Shown here piece after piece: positions 8,240-16,797 of a stretch of 64,000 nucleotides of DNA. Source of the DNA: Pyxidicoccus parkwaysis (GTDB taxonomy: Bacteria > Myxococcota > Myxococcia > Myxococcales > Myxococcaceae); contig NZ_CP071090.1 of NCBI RefSeq assembly GCF_017301735.1, forward strand, positions 2,904,001-2,968,000. Reading direction: 5' to 3'. A program made the position numbers and the translations under genes. A model generated the notes under the pieces. The model was not told the DNA's origin, searched no databases, and saw only the letters and a program-made list of their open reading frames with translations. Numbering within the stretch: position 1 is the stretch's first letter; each line of letters begins with the position of its first letter.

Positions 8240-9265
8240 GTGCCCGCCGACCTCGTTCCCCTCCCCAGCATCCTCATCGAGCGACTCGCCGCGCTCGGCG
8301 TCGACGTCGAGCGCTTGCTGCGACACGCGGGGCTCCTGCTCTCACGCTTCCAGGAGCCCCGCGCCCACCTCACCACCCGCGAGTTCATGGCGTTCTGGCA
8401 CGCGGTGGAGATGGTGGGTGGGGGACGAGACCTCGGTCTGCGCATCGGCGCGGAGGCGCGGCCCCAGCAGTACGACGTCGCGTCCATGGCGGCGCTGCAC
8501 GCGCCCAACCTCGGCGAAGCGCTGAGGAAGTTCGCCCGCTACAAGCGCGTCGTGTGCCCGGAGGAAGTGGTCATCGAGGTCGCCAACGGCGAGGCCCGCT
8601 TCCACTTCCACTGGCTGCTCGCCGAGGGGCCACTGCCCCTGTTCCTCGTCGATGCCACGTTCGCCTCCATCCTCGGGCTCGCACGCCACGGCACGGGCAA
8701 GCGGCTCGTGCCCCGGCGCGTCGAGCTCGCGAGGCGGCGCGCCGACGCGGAGGTGCTCACCCGCCACTTCGAGTGCAAGGTCGTCTTCGACGCGCCGGTG
8801 GACCTCCTGGTGTTCGATGAGCGCGCGCTCGAAGAGCCCTTCATCACGCACAACGCGGACCTGCTGACGTTGCTCGTGCCCGGCCTGGAGAGCGCGCTGG
8901 ACGAACGGCTGAACCGGCGCACGCTCGCGGATGATGTCCGCGCGGCGCTCCGCCGCCGGATGCACGGGGAGCGTCCCTCCGTCGACAAGCTCGCGAAGGA
9001 GCTGCACCTGAGCCCGCGCACGCTCCAGCGGCGGCTCGAGGAAGACGGGGTGACGTACCAGGGGTTGCTCGACGAGGTCCGCCACGAGTCCGCGCGCCGG
9101 CTCCTCGTGAGCACGGACCTGGACGCCAGCGAGGTGGCGTTCCTGCTGGGCTACGAGGAGCTGAACTCCTTCATCCGCGCGTTCAACGGCTGGGAGGGGA
9201 CGACTCCCAACCGCTGGCGCGTGCGTGCTCAGGGCGACGGCGCGAAGCGGACGTCCACCCAGTAG
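8240..9265 (+). CDS. AraC-family regulator (arabinose-binding-like N-terminus)
   Basis: A 341-residue regulator with a GTG start 3 bp after the SDR stop. Residues 1-200 resemble the 'arabinose-binding domain of AraC regulators' of the OruR/ArgR-like group (ERLAALGVDVERLLRHAGL at the start, RHFECKVVFDAPVDLLVF in the middle). The C-terminal HTH has ELHLSPRTLQRRLEEDGVTY and the second unit VAFLLGYEELNSFIRAFNGW, ending in TPNRWR. It is probably an activator or repressor of the SDR gene. The last 37 bp overlap the 3' end of the convergent EEP gene. Confidence 0.9.
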   Translation: MPADLVPLPSILIERLAALGVDVERLLRHAGLLLSRFQEPRAHLTTREFMAFWHAVEMVGGGRDLGLRIGAEARPQQYDVASMAALHAPNLGEALRKFARYKRVVCPEEVVIEVANGEARFHFHWLLAEGPLPLFLVDATFASILGLARHGTGKRLVPRRVELARRRADAEVLTRHFECKVVFDAPVDLLVFDERALEEPFITHNADLLTLLVPGLESALDERLNRRTLADDVRAALRRRMHGERPSVDKLAKELHLSPRTLQRRLEEDGVTYQGLLDEVRHESARRLLVSTDLDASEVAFLLGYEELNSFIRAFNGWEGTTPNRWRVRAQGDGAKRTSTQ

Positions 9266-10539
9266 TTGGTGTCCTTGTAGGTGCTCGCCGGGAAGCCGCC
9301 GGAGCCGTAGGCATAGACGCCGTTGCCGCCAATGCTGGAGCTGGCGGGCGCCGTCAGGTTGCCGCTGGTGACGGCGCTCGCGAGCCCGGACGGGTCTCTC
9401 GCGAAGAGGCCGTTGGACGTGTAGTACGAGGCCACGTAGAGCGTGTTGGCGCTGATGGGCACGGGCGTGGGCAGCGCCACCTCCTGCCACCCGGGGATGC
9501 GGCCGTCGCTCACGGGCACCTGGGCGAGCAGCGTGCCCGTGCTGCTCCAGAGGCGCGCCACGTAGCCGTTGGCATTGCCCGTGCCCCGGTAGAAGCGCAG
9601 CGCGGTGATGGTGCCGGTGACGTTGCTGCGGAAGCGCACGCCCAACTCGACGGAGCGCGTATCCGCCTCCTCCACGGTGTTGGCGGGGACGCGGTCTCCG
9701 AAGAGCGTCTGGCTCCAGGGGAGGATGAGCGTCACCACCACGGGCCGGTGGTCCGACTGCGAAGAGGCCCCCACGACAGAGGCCGTCACCGGAGACGTCC
9801 ACGCGGAGCCGAGCATCACGTAGTCGATGCGGCGCGTGGGGAGGCTCGCGTCGTGCGTGTAGCCGCTGCCCGAGCCGCCGCGCGCCCAGGCATCGGTGAA
9901 GAGCGTCTTCAGGCTGGTGATGCACGCCTCCGTAGGCGAGGCGTTGAGGTCTCCACCGAGCAGCGCCCAGGGCTTGTCGGCCAGCGCCGCCTTGATGTCG
10001 TCGGCCTGATTGGAGCGCTCTGCGGCGCCGGTGGTGCCGAAGTGGGTGACGGCCACGGGCACCACGTGCGTCGCGTCCAGTTCCACCTCCACCAAACCGA
10101 GCACGCGCTGCTCGGCGGCGGAGCGCAGGGGAATGCGCTGCGTGGAGCGGATGGGGTAGCGCGACAGCACCGCGAGGCCGTACTGCCCGCCGTCGTAGCT
10201 GAGCAGCGAAGGGATGAAGGTGGAGTTGAGACCGGTGAGCTGCCCCAGCCTCGTGGCCTGGTCCACCTTGCCCGAGCGGTTGGTGAGGACATCCACCTCC
10301 TGCAGTACGACGACGTCCGGCGCCTGTCCCTTGATGACGGTGGCGATGCTGTCCAGGCTGCTCACCTCGCCGTGCTTGATGTTGTACGTCATGAAGCGCA
10401 GCCCGCCGCCCGGCGTGAGCGCCTGTGAAGCCTGTGCGGAGGGGAGGGCTTCATCCGCTGAGTCCGGCGGCGCGCACCGGGGAAGGACGGCGAGGAACAG
10501 GACGGCCACGACGGCTTCGAGGGAGTGCCTCAGGCGCAT
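9229..10539 (-). CDS. Exported endonuclease/exonuclease/phosphatase-fold protein with C-terminal DUF4082
   Basis: A 436-residue exported protein. The N-terminus (hydrophobic AVVAVLFLAVLP then RC at 21-22) is a signal peptide, perhaps a lipoprotein signal with a weak lipobox. Residues 45-280 carry the EEP fold: TYNIKHGE, VVVLQEVD (metal-binding Glu), LLGGDLNASP and the terminal SDHRPVVV. About 155 C-terminal residues with FGDRVPANTVEEADTRSVELG and NYWVDVRF look like DUF4082, a beta-sandwich often attached to secreted enzymes. It may act on extracellular DNA or phospholipids. I chose the ATG at 10539 because the signal peptide begins there. Confidence 0.85.
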   Translation of the reverse strand: MRLRHSLEAVVAVLFLAVLPRCAPPDSADEALPSAQASQALTPGGGLRFMTYNIKHGEVSSLDSIATVIKGQAPDVVVLQEVDVLTNRSGKVDQATRLGQLTGLNSTFIPSLLSYDGGQYGLAVLSRYPIRSTQRIPLRSAAEQRVLGLVEVELDATHVVPVAVTHFGTTGAAERSNQADDIKAALADKPWALLGGDLNASPTEACITSLKTLFTDAWARGGSGSGYTHDASLPTRRIDYVMLGSAWTSPVTASVVGASSQSDHRPVVVTLILPWSQTLFGDRVPANTVEEADTRSVELGVRFRSNVTGTITALRFYRGTGNANGYVARLWSSTGTLLAQVPVSDGRIPGWQEVALPTPVPISANTLYVASYYTSNGLFARDPSGLASAVTSGNLTAPASSSIGGNGVYAYGSGGFPASTYKDTNYWVDVRFAPSP

Positions 10540-10677
10540 GGTGGAGCTCGTGGGGTGCGGGTGTCGGGGGACACCGTTGGGGTGACTGCGACTGTGCAGA
10601 ATACCCGGACTGTCCGCGCGACATTTTCGGCCAGCCCACGTTTTCCCCCCGAGCACCATTTAGAGGGGGAAGTACAC

Positions 10678-11742
10678 ATGAAGGCATGGGTCCTGGTCGC
10701 GGCGCTGGCTTCGACGACGCCGTCGCTCGCGCAGAGCTTCGCGTCCAAGCAGGTGAGCCACCAGTGGAACACCAAGAGCGACGTCACCGCGTCCGTCTAT
10801 GTCACCGAGCCCGAGGGCGCCATCGGTGAGATTTCGCGGGGCGGCAAGGTGCTGTTCCGCGCGGAGATTCCGTTCCGCTGGGAGCCGCGCGACATCGGCC
10901 CCCACCAGTTCACCGTCACCACGAAGGGTGGGGAGACCTGGACGAAGGAGCTCAACATCGAGTCCATGAAGTCCCACCAACTGCGCGTGCAGCTGGCCTC
11001 GTCGTCGTCGCGCGGTGGCTCGGCGCCCGCGCCCGCCGCGAATGCCGCGCCCGCCACGGAGGGGCCACCCACCGCGAACGTCGCCATCGGTCCGGAGACC
11101 TATACCTGGAACGTGAGCAGTGACGTGACGTGCACCGTGAAGGTGCTGGAGCCCGAGGGCGCCACCGGTGAAATCTGGGCCGGCAACCGTCTGGTGAAGC
11201 GGCTGGAGATTCCCTTCCTCTACAGCCCCAACGACGTCGGCTTCTACAAGTTCGTGGTCCGCACCGCCGACGGCAAGGTGTGGGCGAAGAAGCTCGAAGT
11301 GGAAGGCATGAAGATGCACAAGCTCACGGTGAAGGCGCTGGGCGCGGCGCCCGCCGCGTCCCAGGAGCCCGCACCGCGCGCCGAAGCGCCGGCTCCCGCT
11401 CCGGCGCCCCGAGCGGAGGCGCCTGCTCCGGCTCCGACTCCCGGGCACGTCCCCGGCGCGGTGAGCGACGACGACTTCGCTCAGGTCACCGAGGCCATCA
11501 ACGACGCGTCGATGTCCGGCGACAAGCTGCGCGTGGTGCAGATGGTGTCGCGCCGGGGGCGGTTCTCCGTCTACCAGGTGGGGCAGCTCGTGGACATGTT
11601 CTCCATGTCCGACGACAAGGTGAATGTCGTGAGGCTGCTGCGCGGGAGCATCGCGGACCGGAAGAACGCGTACCAACTGCTGAGCAAGTTCACCTTCTCC
11701 ACCGACAAGGAGCAGGTGCAGAAGCTCCTCGCGGCGGAGTGA
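10678..11742 (+). CDS. Secreted DUF4476 protein with two N-terminal repeats
   Basis: A 354-residue protein with a signal peptide ending near SLAQS (residue 18-20). Two homologous units of about 80 residues follow (about 27-105 and 140-222); each contains a W-N-x-x-S-D-V start, an EPEGA.GEI turn and an EIPF strand. An alanine/proline-rich linker (about 228-262, APAPAP repeats) leads to a helical DUF4476 domain (about 265-354, DDDFAQVTEAINDASMSGDKL), a family frequent in myxobacteria and Bacteroidetes and of unknown function. The AGAGGGGGA ribosome-binding site 8 bp upstream fixes the start. It is divergent from the EEP gene. Confidence 0.8.
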   Translation: MKAWVLVAALASTTPSLAQSFASKQVSHQWNTKSDVTASVYVTEPEGAIGEISRGGKVLFRAEIPFRWEPRDIGPHQFTVTTKGGETWTKELNIESMKSHQLRVQLASSSSRGGSAPAPAANAAPATEGPPTANVAIGPETYTWNVSSDVTCTVKVLEPEGATGEIWAGNRLVKRLEIPFLYSPNDVGFYKFVVRTADGKVWAKKLEVEGMKMHKLTVKALGAAPAASQEPAPRAEAPAPAPAPRAEAPAPAPTPGHVPGAVSDDDFAQVTEAINDASMSGDKLRVVQMVSRRGRFSVYQVGQLVDMFSMSDDKVNVVRLLRGSIADRKNAYQLLSKFTFSTDKEQVQKLLAAE

Positions 11743-11751
11743 CGCTCGGAG

Positions 11752-11779
11752 CCGTGGAGGGCGCTTCAGCCCTCCACGG
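11752..11779. terminator. Bidirectional terminator hairpin between convergent genes
   Basis: CCGTGGAGGGC and GCCCTCCACGG form a perfect 11-bp stem with a 6-nt loop. The hairpin starts 10 bp after the DUF4476 stop codon and includes the stop codon of the convergent SDR gene, so it can serve both. Confidence 0.7.
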
Positions 11780-12584
11780 GACGGGTGAGGCCCAGCGTGT
11801 CCGCGTAGCTGTGCAGCCCGCGGATGTGGTTGCCGCCGTCGACGGAGAGGGTGTCACCCGTCATCCACGACGCGAGGTCGCTGCACAGGAACGACACGAC
11901 CTTCGCCACGTCCTCCGGCTCGCCACACATCTTCCCCAGCGGCGTGTGGGCGAGGAACTCGCGTCCCATGGGCCCCTGCATGAGCCCCGCCATCTCGGCC
12001 AGCGGCGTGCGGATGGCGCCCGGTGCCACGACGTTCACTCGAATGCCGTACCGCCCCAGCTCCGAGGCCGCCACCTTCGTGAAGTTCGCGAGCCCCGCCT
12101 TGGAGGCGCAGTAGTGGGCAAGCCCGTCCGTCACGGCCAATTGGTTCAGCGACGAGATGTTGACGATGGAGCCCGGCTGCTTCGCCGCGACGAGCGCCTT
12201 CGCGAGCGCCTGGGTGAAGAGGAAGGGGCCCTTGAGGTTGATGTCCATGATGTCGTCGAACTCGGCCTCCGGCAGCTCCAGGACGGGACGCAGCGTGGCC
12301 GTGCCCGCGTTGTTCACCAGGATGCCCGGCAGGCCGAACTCGCGAGTGGCCACCTCGATGGCTCGCGCCACGTCCTGCGAGCGGACCACGTCCCCCGCCA
12401 GGGCCACGGCCCGCGTGCGCCCCTCCATCGCCCGGTTGAGCTCCTCGGCGGCGGCCTCCAGCTTCGAGGCCGTCCTTCCGAAGAGCAGGACGTTGGCGCC
12501 GTCCCGCATGAGGCGCGAGGCGATTCCCAGTCCGATGCCCTGTCCCGCGCCCGTCACGATGGCACTGCTCGAAATCAGTTTCAT
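11766..12584 (-). CDS. SDR-family oxidoreductase
   Basis: A 272-residue classical SDR. Motifs: TGAGQGIGLGIA (cofactor loop near residue 11), NNAGTA, the serine in VNISSLNQ, the catalytic YCASKAGLANF, and PGAIRTPL. The C-terminal DTLSVDGGNH is the usual substrate-side motif of fatty-acid or glucose dehydrogenase-like SDRs. The substrate is unknown. It stands alone, with terminators on both sides. Confidence 0.92.
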   Translation of the reverse strand: MKLISSSAIVTGAGQGIGLGIASRLMRDGANVLLFGRTASKLEAAAEELNRAMEGRTRAVALAGDVVRSQDVARAIEVATREFGLPGILVNNAGTATLRPVLELPEAEFDDIMDINLKGPFLFTQALAKALVAAKQPGSIVNISSLNQLAVTDGLAHYCASKAGLANFTKVAASELGRYGIRVNVVAPGAIRTPLAEMAGLMQGPMGREFLAHTPLGKMCGEPEDVAKVVSFLCSDLASWMTGDTLSVDGGNHIRGLHSYADTLGLTRPVEG

Positions 12585-12638
12585 GGTGGCTCCTGTGTCT
12601 GGATTGCGGCTGTGAGGCTATACCGACTTCGAATGCAA

Positions 12639-12668
12639 CGGCCCGCCTCGAGACACAGAGGCGGGCCG
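12639..12668 (-). terminator. Terminator hairpin after the 12689-13249 gene
   Basis: CGGCCCGCCTC and GAGGCGGGCCG form a perfect 11-bp stem with an 8-nt loop, 21 bp beyond the stop codon of the minus-strand gene. Confidence 0.7.
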
Positions 12669-12688
12669 CTTCTCACGGCTGGCGGGTA

Positions 12689-13249
12689 TCAGCGCCCCTG
12701 GAGCCCCGCGTGGGCCGAGCGCAGCATTCGAGTGAGCTCGACGCGGGCCTGCTTCCGCGCCTCTTTGTCCTCGTCACCCAGCCCCCGTTGATACACCCAG
12801 GCCGTCACCATGGCGGCCGCTGCGGCCTTGGCCCGCGCCCAGGGTTCGTCCTCGGACTCCACTTCCTGGGTGGTGATGGCCGCCCAGGCTTCGGCGAGGT
12901 GGCTGGCGGCGTCCGCGAAGGCCGCGGCGGCGGGCTTCCGCGCCAGGATGTGCTCATTGCGGACATCCCCCAGTCTGCTCGCGACGATGTGGGCCTGGCG
13001 CGGCGGAGCGTCCGACCGCGCCTGGGCGAACAGCACGGCGGAGGGCTCGCTGCCTTCGATTCGTGCGGCACACAGCCGCAGCCATTCCGCGCAGGTCTGG
13101 AACGCGTGTGCGTCGGGGAAGCTGGCGGTGAGCCAGCCCAGGAGGGGATAGAGGTGCTCGGCGTGTAGCCAGGCGTCGTCTACGGACTCGAAGGGGAATC
13201 CTCCCTCGTGAAACATGGAGAGCATTCGCTCACTGGGTGATTGCGCCAT
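12689..13249 (-). CDS. Hypothetical protein
   Basis: A 186-residue soluble protein that I do not recognise. It is rich in alanine, arginine and glutamate and looks mainly helical: the segment AAAFADAASHLAEAWAAI, then a C-terminal helix pair ending RVELTRMLRSAHAGL. There is no signal peptide, membrane segment or repeat. I start it at the ATG for MAQSPSERM (13249); the frame extends to 13396, but the extra residues are arginine-rich and lack homologue-like features. It lies 34 bp behind the DTW-domain gene on the same strand and may be co-transcribed with it. Confidence 0.6.
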   Translation of the reverse strand: MAQSPSERMLSMFHEGGFPFESVDDAWLHAEHLYPLLGWLTASFPDAHAFQTCAEWLRLCAARIEGSEPSAVLFAQARSDAPPRQAHIVASRLGDVRNEHILARKPAAAAFADAASHLAEAWAAITTQEVESEDEPWARAKAAAAAMVTAWVYQRGLGDEDKEARKQARVELTRMLRSAHAGLQGR

Positions 13250-13283
13250 TTCGAGGCACGGTGTCACCCGCCCGTGCGGGGCG

Positions 13284-13856
13284 TCAATTGAGCGTTCCGC
13301 ACTCGGCGATGCGCTGAACGCGGAGCGCGGCCAGCCGTTCCAGCGGCGCGGCCGCCTCCGGTCCTTCGAGCACCGCCACCGCGCGCGCAATCGCATCCAG
13401 CGTGGACATCCCGGCCGGGTGCGTGGGCTCGCGGAGCTTGAGCAGTCCGGGCGGTGGCGGCGGCAGCACCAGCCGGGGCAGCGTCCGCAGCGCGGGGATG
13501 CGCTGGGTCATCTTCCGCGCCTGGGACCAGCTGCCGTCGAGCACCACCAGTTGTCTCGGCGCGGGCGCGTCCGCTGGCGCGGCGGGGCCATCCGGGTAGA
13601 GCAGCCAGGTGCCGGGCTCGGAGAGCACGGCGGTGTCGAGCGGCTCGGCCAGGGCTCCGTGGACGAGCAGCCGGGCATTGGCGAGGGCCTGCACGGCCAC
13701 CCGCCCGGTGTTGCTCTTCTTGCCCATCTCCATCAGGTGCTGGAGGACGAGGAACCGGGTGCGCGTCTCCACCCGGGGAATCTCGGCACACATGCACAGC
13801 TGTGACGGGAGGTTGCAGGACTGGCAGCGGGGACGCGGAGAATCACGGCGAGACAT
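13284..13856 (-). CDS. DTW-domain protein, probable tRNA-uridine aminocarboxypropyltransferase
   Basis: A 190-residue protein. An N-terminal zinc ribbon (Cys11, Cys14, Cys21, Cys23) leads into the TRTRFLVLQH strand and MGKKSNTGRVA, then the family core VVLDGSWSQARKM (DGSW at 107-110) and LREPTHPAGMSTLDAIA. DTW proteins such as TapT transfer the 3-amino-3-carboxypropyl group of S-adenosylmethionine to uridine in tRNA (acp3U). Here serine replaces threonine in D-T-W, a variation seen in the family. The antiporter gene lies 76 bp upstream on the same strand. Confidence 0.85.
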   Translation of the reverse strand: MSRRDSPRPRCQSCNLPSQLCMCAEIPRVETRTRFLVLQHLMEMGKKSNTGRVAVQALANARLLVHGALAEPLDTAVLSEPGTWLLYPDGPAAPADAPAPRQLVVLDGSWSQARKMTQRIPALRTLPRLVLPPPPPGLLKLREPTHPAGMSTLDAIARAVAVLEGPEAAAPLERLAALRVQRIAECGTLN

Positions 13857-13932
13857 CCGGAAGCCATCCTGTCACGTCATGGCGGGCCGGGCCGCGCGAA
13901 ATCCAGGCGCGCGGCGCGAAGGGAGCGAGCAC

Positions 13933-15567
13933 TCAGGCAGGCTCGCCAGCACCGGAGCCGGGGATGAGCTGCTGCAGGTCCAGCTCCTCCAGGTCGAGCT
14001 CCTGCTCGACACGCTGGAAGGCCGCGTCGCCAATGGTGCCATCCGCCCGCAGCGCGACGAGCCGCTGCCGCTCGGCCGAGGTGGCCTTGCGCGCGATGTC
14101 CACGTCGAAGCTGAAGGCGCGGCCGTCGCTGACGGGCTCCCCGTGCAGCGAGCTGTCGGCGTTGGCCCGTTCCGCCTCGGCGCGCCGGAGCATGACCTCG
14201 TAGCGGCGGCGCAGCAGTCCCGTCATCTCATCGCCGGGCAGCTCGGCCGTGGCGTTGAGCGCGGCGCGCAGTGTCTCGACGCGGGCGAGCCGCACCTCCC
14301 GCTCCACCGAGCCGTCATCCTTGAGCTGGAGCGCGTTCATGAGCGGGCGCAGCGTCATGCCCTGGACGACGAGCGTCCCGAGCACGACGGCGAACGCGGT
14401 GAACAGGACCAGGTCGCGGTAGGGGAACGCGGCACTCTCGGCCCCGCCGGTGGGAAGCGCGAGCGCCGCGGCGAGCGTGACGATGCCCCGCATGCCGCAC
14501 CACCCCACAACGGCCGCGGTGGGCTTGGAGAGGGCCACGGTTTGCTGATGCTTCGTCTTGCCGTCCGGCCCGGGACGGCACAGCCAGCGGCTGAAGGCCG
14601 CGGCGCCCCACACCCAGGCGATGCGCGCGAGGATGGTCGCGAGGCACACCGCGCCCGCGATGCCGGTGTACTCGATGAGTGTGTGCGAGTCGATGCGGCT
14701 CAGGATGCCCTTCAGCTGGAACCCGACGAGGATGAAGGCGAGCACGTTCAGGACGAAGGTGGCGAACTCCCAGACCGCGTACGACGGAATGCGGATGCGC
14801 GCCGGAATCAGGTCCCCGGCGCGGCGGGCGGTCGCCATCGCGAAGACGACCACGGTGAGGATGCCGGAGAGATGGAGCCGCTCCGCGAGCATCCACACCG
14901 CGAACGTCCCGCAGAACTGCACGACGACCGCGATGGCGACGTCCTGGATTCGCCCGGTCACGAAGATGATGACTCGCGACAGCACGAGCGCGAGCACCAC
15001 GCTGCCCACGGTGACGAAGAGGAGCAGCGGAACCACGCTCGCCGTCGACAGCGTCCCGGCGACCGCCGCACCGACCGCGAGGCGGTAGATGAGCAGCGCG
15101 CTCGCATCGTTGAAGAGGCTCTCGCCCTCGAGGATGACGAGGAGCCGATAGGGCGGATGGAGCTGCTTGAGCACGGCCGTCGCCGCCGCCGCGTCGGGAG
15201 GCGCGACGATGGCGCCGAGCGCAATCGCGACGGCCCACGACATGTCGGGCACGAGCAGGCGGGCCACTACCGCCACGACGACGATGGTGAGCGCCACGGC
15301 GCCGATGGCGAGGCCGGCAACGGGTCGCCAGTTCGCCCGGAGGTCTCGCAGGGATGCATCGAACGCGGCGTCCAGCAGCACGGGAGCGACGAAGAGCGTG
15401 AGCGCGAGCTCGGGGTCCAGGACCAGGGTCGGCGTGCCGGGGACGAGCGCGAGCCCCGCGCCAGCGAGCGCCACCATGGCCGGGTAGGGGGTACCGAGGC
15501 GTTTGGACAGCGCGGTGAGGGCCGCGCCGGCGAGCAGCAGGGCGATGGTGATCTCGAAGACTTCCAT
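13933..15567 (-). CDS. Na+/H+ antiporter (CPA1/NhaP type)
   Basis: A 544-residue protein with about 12 hydrophobic segments between residues 5 and 405, and a cytosolic, charged tail of about 130 residues. The conserved core includes ELALTLFVAPVLLDAAF, the ion-site segment GAIVAPPDAAAATAVL, GESLFNDASALLIY and GWCGMRGIVTLAAALAL, all typical of CPA1 Na+(K+)/H+ exchangers. These use the proton gradient to expel cations and regulate cytoplasmic pH. The tail (LVALRADGTIGDAAFQRVEQELDLEE) matches the usual C-terminal helix of bacterial members. It is transcribed divergently from the MBL-fold gene. Confidence 0.92.
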   Translation of the reverse strand: MEVFEITIALLLAGAALTALSKRLGTPYPAMVALAGAGLALVPGTPTLVLDPELALTLFVAPVLLDAAFDASLRDLRANWRPVAGLAIGAVALTIVVVAVVARLLVPDMSWAVAIALGAIVAPPDAAAATAVLKQLHPPYRLLVILEGESLFNDASALLIYRLAVGAAVAGTLSTASVVPLLLFVTVGSVVLALVLSRVIIFVTGRIQDVAIAVVVQFCGTFAVWMLAERLHLSGILTVVVFAMATARRAGDLIPARIRIPSYAVWEFATFVLNVLAFILVGFQLKGILSRIDSHTLIEYTGIAGAVCLATILARIAWVWGAAAFSRWLCRPGPDGKTKHQQTVALSKPTAAVVGWCGMRGIVTLAAALALPTGGAESAAFPYRDLVLFTAFAVVLGTLVVQGMTLRPLMNALQLKDDGSVEREVRLARVETLRAALNATAELPGDEMTGLLRRRYEVMLRRAEAERANADSSLHGEPVSDGRAFSFDVDIARKATSAERQRLVALRADGTIGDAAFQRVEQELDLEELDLQQLIPGSGAGEPA

Positions 15568-15751
15568 GCGGGTAGAGATACGCCTCTGTCGCGTCGAGGA
15601 CCAGCCATCATCGAGTCAATAGGCCCTGAAGCCCTGCTCAACAATGGGGCGGCGGCCCGGGGCGGGGGCAGCGGCGGGGCGAACGGGAGTAGCATGTGGG
15701 CATTGCGCGGGCCGGGGATGGCCACGCGCGCTCGCCCCGGGGATTCGACAC

Positions 15752-16795
15752 ATGGCGAACCTGATTGTGCGCTTCATGGACATGGGCATGGGCGACTGCA
15801 TCGTCGCCAAGCTGCCGGGAGGCGAGGTGCTGATGGTGGACTGTGGCTCGCGCCGCGACGTCCCCCGCCACCTTCAGGCCTGGAATCACATGAGCGACCT
15901 GGTGGGCACGGACATCCATGCCCTGGTCCTCACCCATCCGGACGAGGACCACTACAACCGCCTCGGACCGGTGGTGCCGGGCGACCCGAGGGTGCAGGGC
16001 TCGGTGACCATCCACGCCATCTATCACTCCATGAGTCTGGACAAGTACACCGGCTACGAGGACCTCGTCACCCAACAGTGGTGGGGCCTCGACGCCTCCA
16101 AGGTCTTTCCCGTCACGCACAACAGCACCGGCTGCCGGCTCGGTACGACGACACTGGCAAAGAAAGCGGCCAATGCCACGGTGGCCCTACGTGAGCGGGA
16201 CTCGCGGGGCTTCGTGAAGATCCTCGAGAGCACGACGAATCCACCGTGCAACGTCTGGATTCTCGCCTCGAATGTGGCCAGCACGAACCGGAATCCTGGC
16301 GAGATGAAGAACGCGGCCAGCGTCGTCACGCTCATCGAATACGGGGCAGCGAAGGTGCTGCTCACCGGGGACGCCCGCATCGAGACGGAGAACTTCCTCA
16401 CCAGCTATGCGAACGCGACGCTGACGAACCTGACGCTCGCCCAGATGCCGCACCACGGGAGTGCCCGGGAGACGTTCTCCCGCAACTTCATCCAGCAGCT
16501 CAACCCGAACATCGTCCTTGCCAGCGTCGTCGGGCAGAACAGCGACAACTGTCCCAACCGCCCCCTGCTCCAACACTACGAGCAGTTCGCGGATGCGCTG
16601 CCCCAGCAGGCGTCCAACACATTTTCGTGCTGGGACGTGACGAAGGTGCCCACCGGGAAGCGCGACTCGAATGGCAACATGATTGACGACGACATCCCGA
16701 CCTTCGTCACGATGACGACGACCCAGAAGCTGTGGACCACCGAACTCGGCTTGGTGGAGATAGAGCTCGACAGCAACGGCACGGAGGTGTCGTGA
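15752..16795 (+). CDS. ComEC-like metallo-beta-lactamase-fold hydrolase
   Basis: A 347-residue soluble protein. The N-terminus (FMDMGMGDCIVAKLPGGEVLMVDCG) and the metal motif HxDxDH (THPDEDH, His62, Asp64, Asp66, His67) match the ComEC/Rec2 branch of the MBL superfamily. VLLTGDARIE and MPHHGSARETF are the later metal-ligand motifs. There is no signal peptide and no ComEC membrane channel, so this is a stand-alone cytosolic hydrolase, perhaps a nuclease or phosphodiesterase. Its stop codon overlaps the GTG/ATG start region of the giant gene downstream, so the two are translationally coupled and probably act together. The substrate is unknown. Confidence 0.85.
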   Translation: MANLIVRFMDMGMGDCIVAKLPGGEVLMVDCGSRRDVPRHLQAWNHMSDLVGTDIHALVLTHPDEDHYNRLGPVVPGDPRVQGSVTIHAIYHSMSLDKYTGYEDLVTQQWWGLDASKVFPVTHNSTGCRLGTTTLAKKAANATVALRERDSRGFVKILESTTNPPCNVWILASNVASTNRNPGEMKNAASVVTLIEYGAAKVLLTGDARIETENFLTSYANATLTNLTLAQMPHHGSARETFSRNFIQQLNPNIVLASVVGQNSDNCPNRPLLQHYEQFADALPQQASNTFSCWDVTKVPTGKRDSNGNMIDDDIPTFVTMTTTQKLWTTELGLVEIELDSNGTEVS

Positions 16796-16797
16796 CC

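Noticed and set aside
8342-9925. A 527-codon minus-strand open frame spanning two genes
   Set aside because: It crosses the AraC gene and the EEP gene in the wrong frame and has His/Arg-rich shadow composition.
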